From Iris pallida (lineage: Eukaryota; Streptophyta; Magnoliopsida; Asparagales; Iridaceae): 64,000 nt of DNA. Under the pieces are notes generated by a model. The model searched no databases. It worked only from the letters and a program-made list of their open reading frames with translations, and was not told where the DNA came from. Both the position numbers and the translations under genes were made by a program. Of this stretch, positions 1 to 64,000 are shown piece after piece. Position 1 is the first letter of the stretch. Each line of letters starts with the position of its first letter. The DNA lies in assembly GCA_029216955.1 (NCBI GenBank), contig JANAVB010016199.1, positions 11,231,595 through 11,295,594 on the forward strand, read 5' to 3'.

Positions 1-2327
1 CCTTCAAGGCAGGGCAGGTCGGCTTAAGGTAAGTCAGACAAGACTTTGAGCTTGGTTAACCCTCTTGTTTGGAGCAACTCTCAGACTTAATGTGACCCCA
101 TAAAAGGTTGGGATCACGAGTGACCCTTCAGGATGGGCCAATAATAAGAATTAAGCGACAACCAAAACTAGTTCTGGATAGGACAACCCAATCCCGTGGG
201 CCGGCCTTGCTTCAAGGTTCAAACTATCATATTCTCACACCTAACCTATGCACATCTCCATCTCTGTTCCACATAATGAATTGATGCTATATTCATGACT
301 ATAATCATTCCTTGTTCTCTCTTTCCTTACTTTGTTAAGTGCATCGTTGTCTTGAGATTGTTTCATAAGGAAAGTCCAATATATTTAAACTTGTTGAGCT
401 TGTTCTTTGTGGACTGAGACATGTGTGGAGTCCGACAAAGCCCAACAGTTTTAAATTTTCCATATCTTTACAGTGATGTTGATATGTCTTGAGTGGTTAA
501 GAAGATAGACTGAAATTTATTAGGTTTTGCATGCACATGTTCTAATCCTACTTTGTATGTTTTTGATAGAATGCATAACTAAAGTATTTTAGATTTAGAA
601 CACATGACCATTTTTCTTTTCTTTTCTTTTTCTTTTTTGTTTAGCCAGGGAGGTGATAATAACAGGGAAGTGACTTTGCATATGAAATAAAAACAAAACA
701 ATATTGTTAGTTGAAATTACCAAATAATCATATGGTATGATCAAATTATGAATTAACAAATCTAGAGTTTTATAGCATTCTAATGTCTGATACATGAAAG
801 TTTTATAGCATTCTAATATATTTCACATATATTGGTTAGTTATGGTATATCCTTGTATGGGTTGTGTGTATGATATTACAATTTTATATTTGACATGTAT
901 ATTATGCATCTTGCTACTTTTATCCCTTCCAGGTGCATAGCTTCTCTCTTATCTCAAAGCTCGAAAGGATCGTGGATGATTCCTTGCTCTTATTCAGGTA
1001 GATTGAGTAAAACTTTGTTCATGCATCTTTCGCAGTTTCTTTCTGTTATTTATATTCTACTGACATAGCATAGAATTTGCAAGCTCTATCATTTTCTTCA
1101 ACTTGTTCAAACATATGTATTATTGCGGGCCTACTATAACGCATTTTGTCAATTATTGAGATTTTATACATTGTGGACTGAGATATATTTAGTTGCTTAG
1201 TCATAAAGATAGCTAGATTACTAGGCCTTGGACAGCCTATACGTAATCGGTTGGGTTGAAATCTACTTGATACGTAGCTAGCAATTGTCAAGTGTTCTGG
1301 TCCTACATATTTTGAGACTAAGACATGACACGAATACACATGGCACACGAGTACATGATATAATATAAATACCGAAAACACGAAAAATATATAATACAAG
1401 ATACACAGATATAAATATCGGGAGACGGGGCTTACAAGCCTCCACCTCGATTTGTCAGTCTTTGTGCAAGAGATGTGCGGGAGGGCGATGGACTGCGAGC
1501 CAAAAACCGTTGCAAAAAGGAGGCGGGATCTGGTCCTCCTCCAAGTCGTTTCCACCATTATTTGGGCTGCTTCTTGAACAGCACCTATAATGAAACATAA
1601 GGTTTCAGTTTTATTGCGACATGTATGGAACCCATTATGTGGATCCAAAAGGTACCCACAAATTCAAAGATGCTAGCTTTCCGTACGTATTTTCTCTTGT
1701 CCTGTTGAATGCCTTCAAGAATTCTTCTTGTGTCGAATGCTTTCATAATAGTTCCTTGGTATTTACTACAAGTCGTTTTGGCTCCAACCAAAGCTACAAC
1801 ATTTGGAAGAATCTTGTAACTGACTTTACCTAAAGCAATTCAGACACCAGAAATCTTCTGAGAAAACTAAATGCACAAGGGAAACCATATTTCAAAAATC
1901 TCTACAGTGGCATCCCTGTCAATTTTCCTCTGTTCCATAACAATTAAAGACAGCAAAATGAAACTAATTAAATCCATTCAGATTTTGTATCGGTTAGCAT
2001 CAGTTGCTGCTTTACTTTTAAGCTAGTTCATATTTCTGGGACACCTTTTGAAACAAGGACTAGGTTGAAGCAGCAATATCAACCAGGACAAAACCTGCTC
2101 CTTAATATGTCTTTCATGTTGCATTGTGCACTCTCAGCTTAAAATCAACATTTGAAGAACTATCAGAGTTGGGACCTCGCGAACCTGGTTGCAGTTCTCA
2201 AACAGCCAATTGTTTCCACACTTCAAGATATTGGAAAGTATATAATCTCCCGAGTAACTTAGATGATTCGAATAAATTCTTGTGTGACATACAACAATCT
2301 TTACCGAACAATTTGTATACAAAGTGA
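1..2327. other. 3' flank of the gene, no gene recognised
   Basis: This is AT-rich DNA with many stops. A 200-codon minus-strand reading frame at 1046-1648 has no recognisable motif. A short minus-strand stretch near 1585-1791 faintly resembles Ty1/copia gag but is too weak to call. Confidence 0.4.
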
Positions 2328-2485
2328 TTTATTCCAGGTGAACTGAAATGGGAAAAAATCGATATGGAGTGCATGGAATATCTTTTGAGCACCAATAACC
2401 TGATGGCTACATCACACAAAACCCTTAACAGATCATAGTAGTCCTTTCTACCAGAAATCACAAATCTGTCTATCAGCAGTTTATT
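2328..2485 (-). promoter_or_regulatory. Candidate polyadenylation signals of the beta-galactosidase gene
   Basis: Two AATAAA hexamers occur on the minus strand after the stop codon, at 2485-2480 (about 120 bp downstream) and 2333-2328 (about 275 bp downstream). Both are at usual plant 3' UTR distances. The choice between them cannot be made from sequence alone. Confidence 0.4.
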
Positions 2486-2605
2486 ATCGTTTATGGATTC
2501 TAAGGGGAAAAGGAATGACATAACAAAGCTTCATCACCTTCCTCAATAGTTCTGGAAGATTCTCTTGAACTCAGTATTTACTCCATCTGACCACCAGGAT
2601 TTTGG

Positions 2606-62506
<59,901 letters not shown>

Positions 62507-62954
62507 GGTAGTCAAAGGTGTAAGGCGCACTTGAGGCACAAAGAGTCTAAATCGTCAGAGACGCAAGGGACACTCAAGGTGCATGCCCGAGCGAACAAAA
62601 CGCAAAAATAAAAAATAATAATAATATACATAAATAAATTAGTAATATAAGAATAAAACCCAGTAACATATTAAAACCACAAAAACTATGTTAAAACATA
62701 ACCAATTGAACTAGCATAGCAACAATAACAGTAGCAGTCAATAGAACTAACAAGAATTTGTATTCTCCCTACCACACTTTTAGTAAATTTTAGTTTTTCC
62801 ACTTCGACTGTAGCCAACTTTGACAACCGTGGAAAGGGCTACATTCCTCCCACTTGTATTTGCCTCAAAGTTTTTTGTATAAAAAAATCCATAATGCGCG
62901 CCTCGACTGTTGCGCCTTGTTGCGAGGCGCGTCCGAGACGCGCCTTTGACTACC
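62507..62954. mobile_element. Degenerate MITE with GGTAGTCAAAGG ends
   Basis: Inverted ends GGTAGTCAAAGG and CCTTTGACTACC enclose about 448 bp with GCGCC-rich sub-ends (AGGCGCAC on the left, GAGGCGCGTCCGAGACGCG on the right) and an AT-rich centre. No clean target duplication remains. It resembles the other GC-rich hAT-like MITEs of the window. Confidence 0.72.
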
Positions 62955-64000
62955 AATGATACCAAAATTTTAGTTTTTGAATCTTGCTTGAAACAGCCAG
63001 AGTCTCTTCTAACTACCGCCTCGTCCATAACATGGAGATTACCTAGCTAGCTAGTCAATGATCTTTTGAGACCAAAGTTAATATGGAGGCATAGAAACTT
63101 ACCCCTGACTGGAATAGAAGCCGCTAGGTCCCTTTCCGCATTGGTTTTCACTTGTTCGCTTATGGACCACAGTCAATCTTGTAGCGAAAAGTCAAGTTTG
63201 TCCTTCAATCATCTTAATTCCATCCGGCGGTGTCTCGAACTTGTTTATCCTTAGTGAAAACTGGCACAGGAGACGATGGTTTTCAGTTCCTTTGAGAATA
63301 TGTCTTCATTTGCTGGTAGTACGGCTTTCTGCTCTAGCAGACACCTGAGAGTTCCCATCTCTCCTGGCTGTCTAGATACTGCCCCTCTATCTTACAGAAA
63401 GGCCTCTAGTCCTCTATTATGTAACAGAATAAACACGAGTTCCTGAGAGAGCTCTCATATTACCTTGTCCCCACAAATATCTACCCATTTCGCAGGTTAT
63501 TCTGGTGCAAGTATAAAGCACCATACTTGACACACTTGGTACTCATTACAACCAAAACTGTAACCCTCGGGGACTTCATCGTTCACCTTGGAATTCCCCC
63601 TCCCCTTTTCAAACTTTAAGAACCCAGGTCCTCCTTTGGTGCATCACTTCAAACAGGTCTAGTCACTAATCTAAACAGGAGGCAGATCTGATCATTGTTT
63701 CCTACTGTTCTAGACAATCTGGTGTTGTTTAATTAGTGCAAAAGTGTTGTTGAATTGTTGGAGAAGGGGGCTTTGGTTGCATACTTGCAAACTTGATTCG
63801 TGGGCCTTAAGGAACCATCTTGGAAGGTAACTTTCATTTATACAACAAATATTCATTTAACATGCTTTGGGAATAAATATTCATTTAACATGCTTTCGAC
63901 ATGACCTCTAACTAAAACACAAATGAGATAGCTAGTATTGTTGTAACCTTTAAATTGAGCAATACATAGATTACAAAAATACTACGTAATTGTGCATAGC
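62955..64000. other. End of window, nothing recognised
   Basis: Mixed-composition DNA. A short direct repeat AATATTCATTTAACATGCTTT occurs at about 63849 and 63876. No exon or element recognised. Confidence 0.4.

Noticed and set aside
1046..1791. 200-codon minus-strand frame and a faint copia gag resemblance
   Set aside because: No motif stands out, the composition is random-like and nothing upstream or downstream supports a gene.
63080..63180. Candidate upstream exon with donor GTAAGT on the minus strand
   Set aside because: Its translation (around SGFYSSQG) does not resemble the expected segment preceding VPSNWQ in plant beta-galactosidases.

Overview
This is a nuclear window from a flowering plant. 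It holds one recognisable host gene, a split minus-strand gene for a large plant beta-galactosidase of glycoside hydrolase family 2 (the LacZ-like, roughly 1,100-residue type). Fifteen exons can be placed between 60899 and 2606. They join in frame with GT-AG introns and give about 987 residues from the VPSNWQ motif to a TAA stop. The first ~120 residues are not visible and probably lie beyond position 64000. The GC-rich LINE reading frames hint at a monocot host, but that is weak evidence.

The coding sequence in the window is about 3.0 kb, yet the gene spans more than 58 kb because its introns are full of mobile DNA. Intron 13 (3630-11069) holds a 777-bp foldback element with a hexanucleotide satellite core and a minus-strand LINE (LINE A). 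Intron 9 (11934-37790, 25.9 kb) holds a hAT-like MITE, a decayed RTE-type LINE, and a nested stack. In that stack, LINE B/D is split by a Ty3/gypsy-like solo LTR (5-bp duplication AAGCC). The LTR is itself split by full-length LINE C (17-bp duplication) and a hAT-like MITE (8-bp duplication). A 5'-truncated LINE E follows directly after LINE D. Two recent tandem rearrangements sit on top: a 1,757-bp duplication across the LINE/LTR junction and a 919-bp triplication in LINE D.

Intron 4 (39814-44520) holds a palindromic composite of a small non-autonomous LTR retrotransposon (inverted LTR, internal, LTR, internal, LTR). Intron 2 (45251-53537) holds a 394-bp tandem duplication, a relative of that LTR element, a 728-bp TRIM, a GC-rich hAT-like MITE and a second copy of the intron-9 MITE. 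Intron 1 (53617-60752) holds another GC-rich MITE and a Ty1/copia fragment. Upstream of the first visible exon there is one more degenerate MITE and otherwise unrecognised DNA.

The main points for a second look are: a conserved TAATG stop-start overlap between ORF1 and ORF2 of the LINE family; the association of this LINE family and two other elements with (TA)n microsatellites; the palindromic retrotransposon with primer-binding sites on both sides of one LTR; and an apparently intact gene that must splice out a 26-kb transposon graveyard. The catalytic-nucleophile codon of the enzyme is itself split by a different, small intron.
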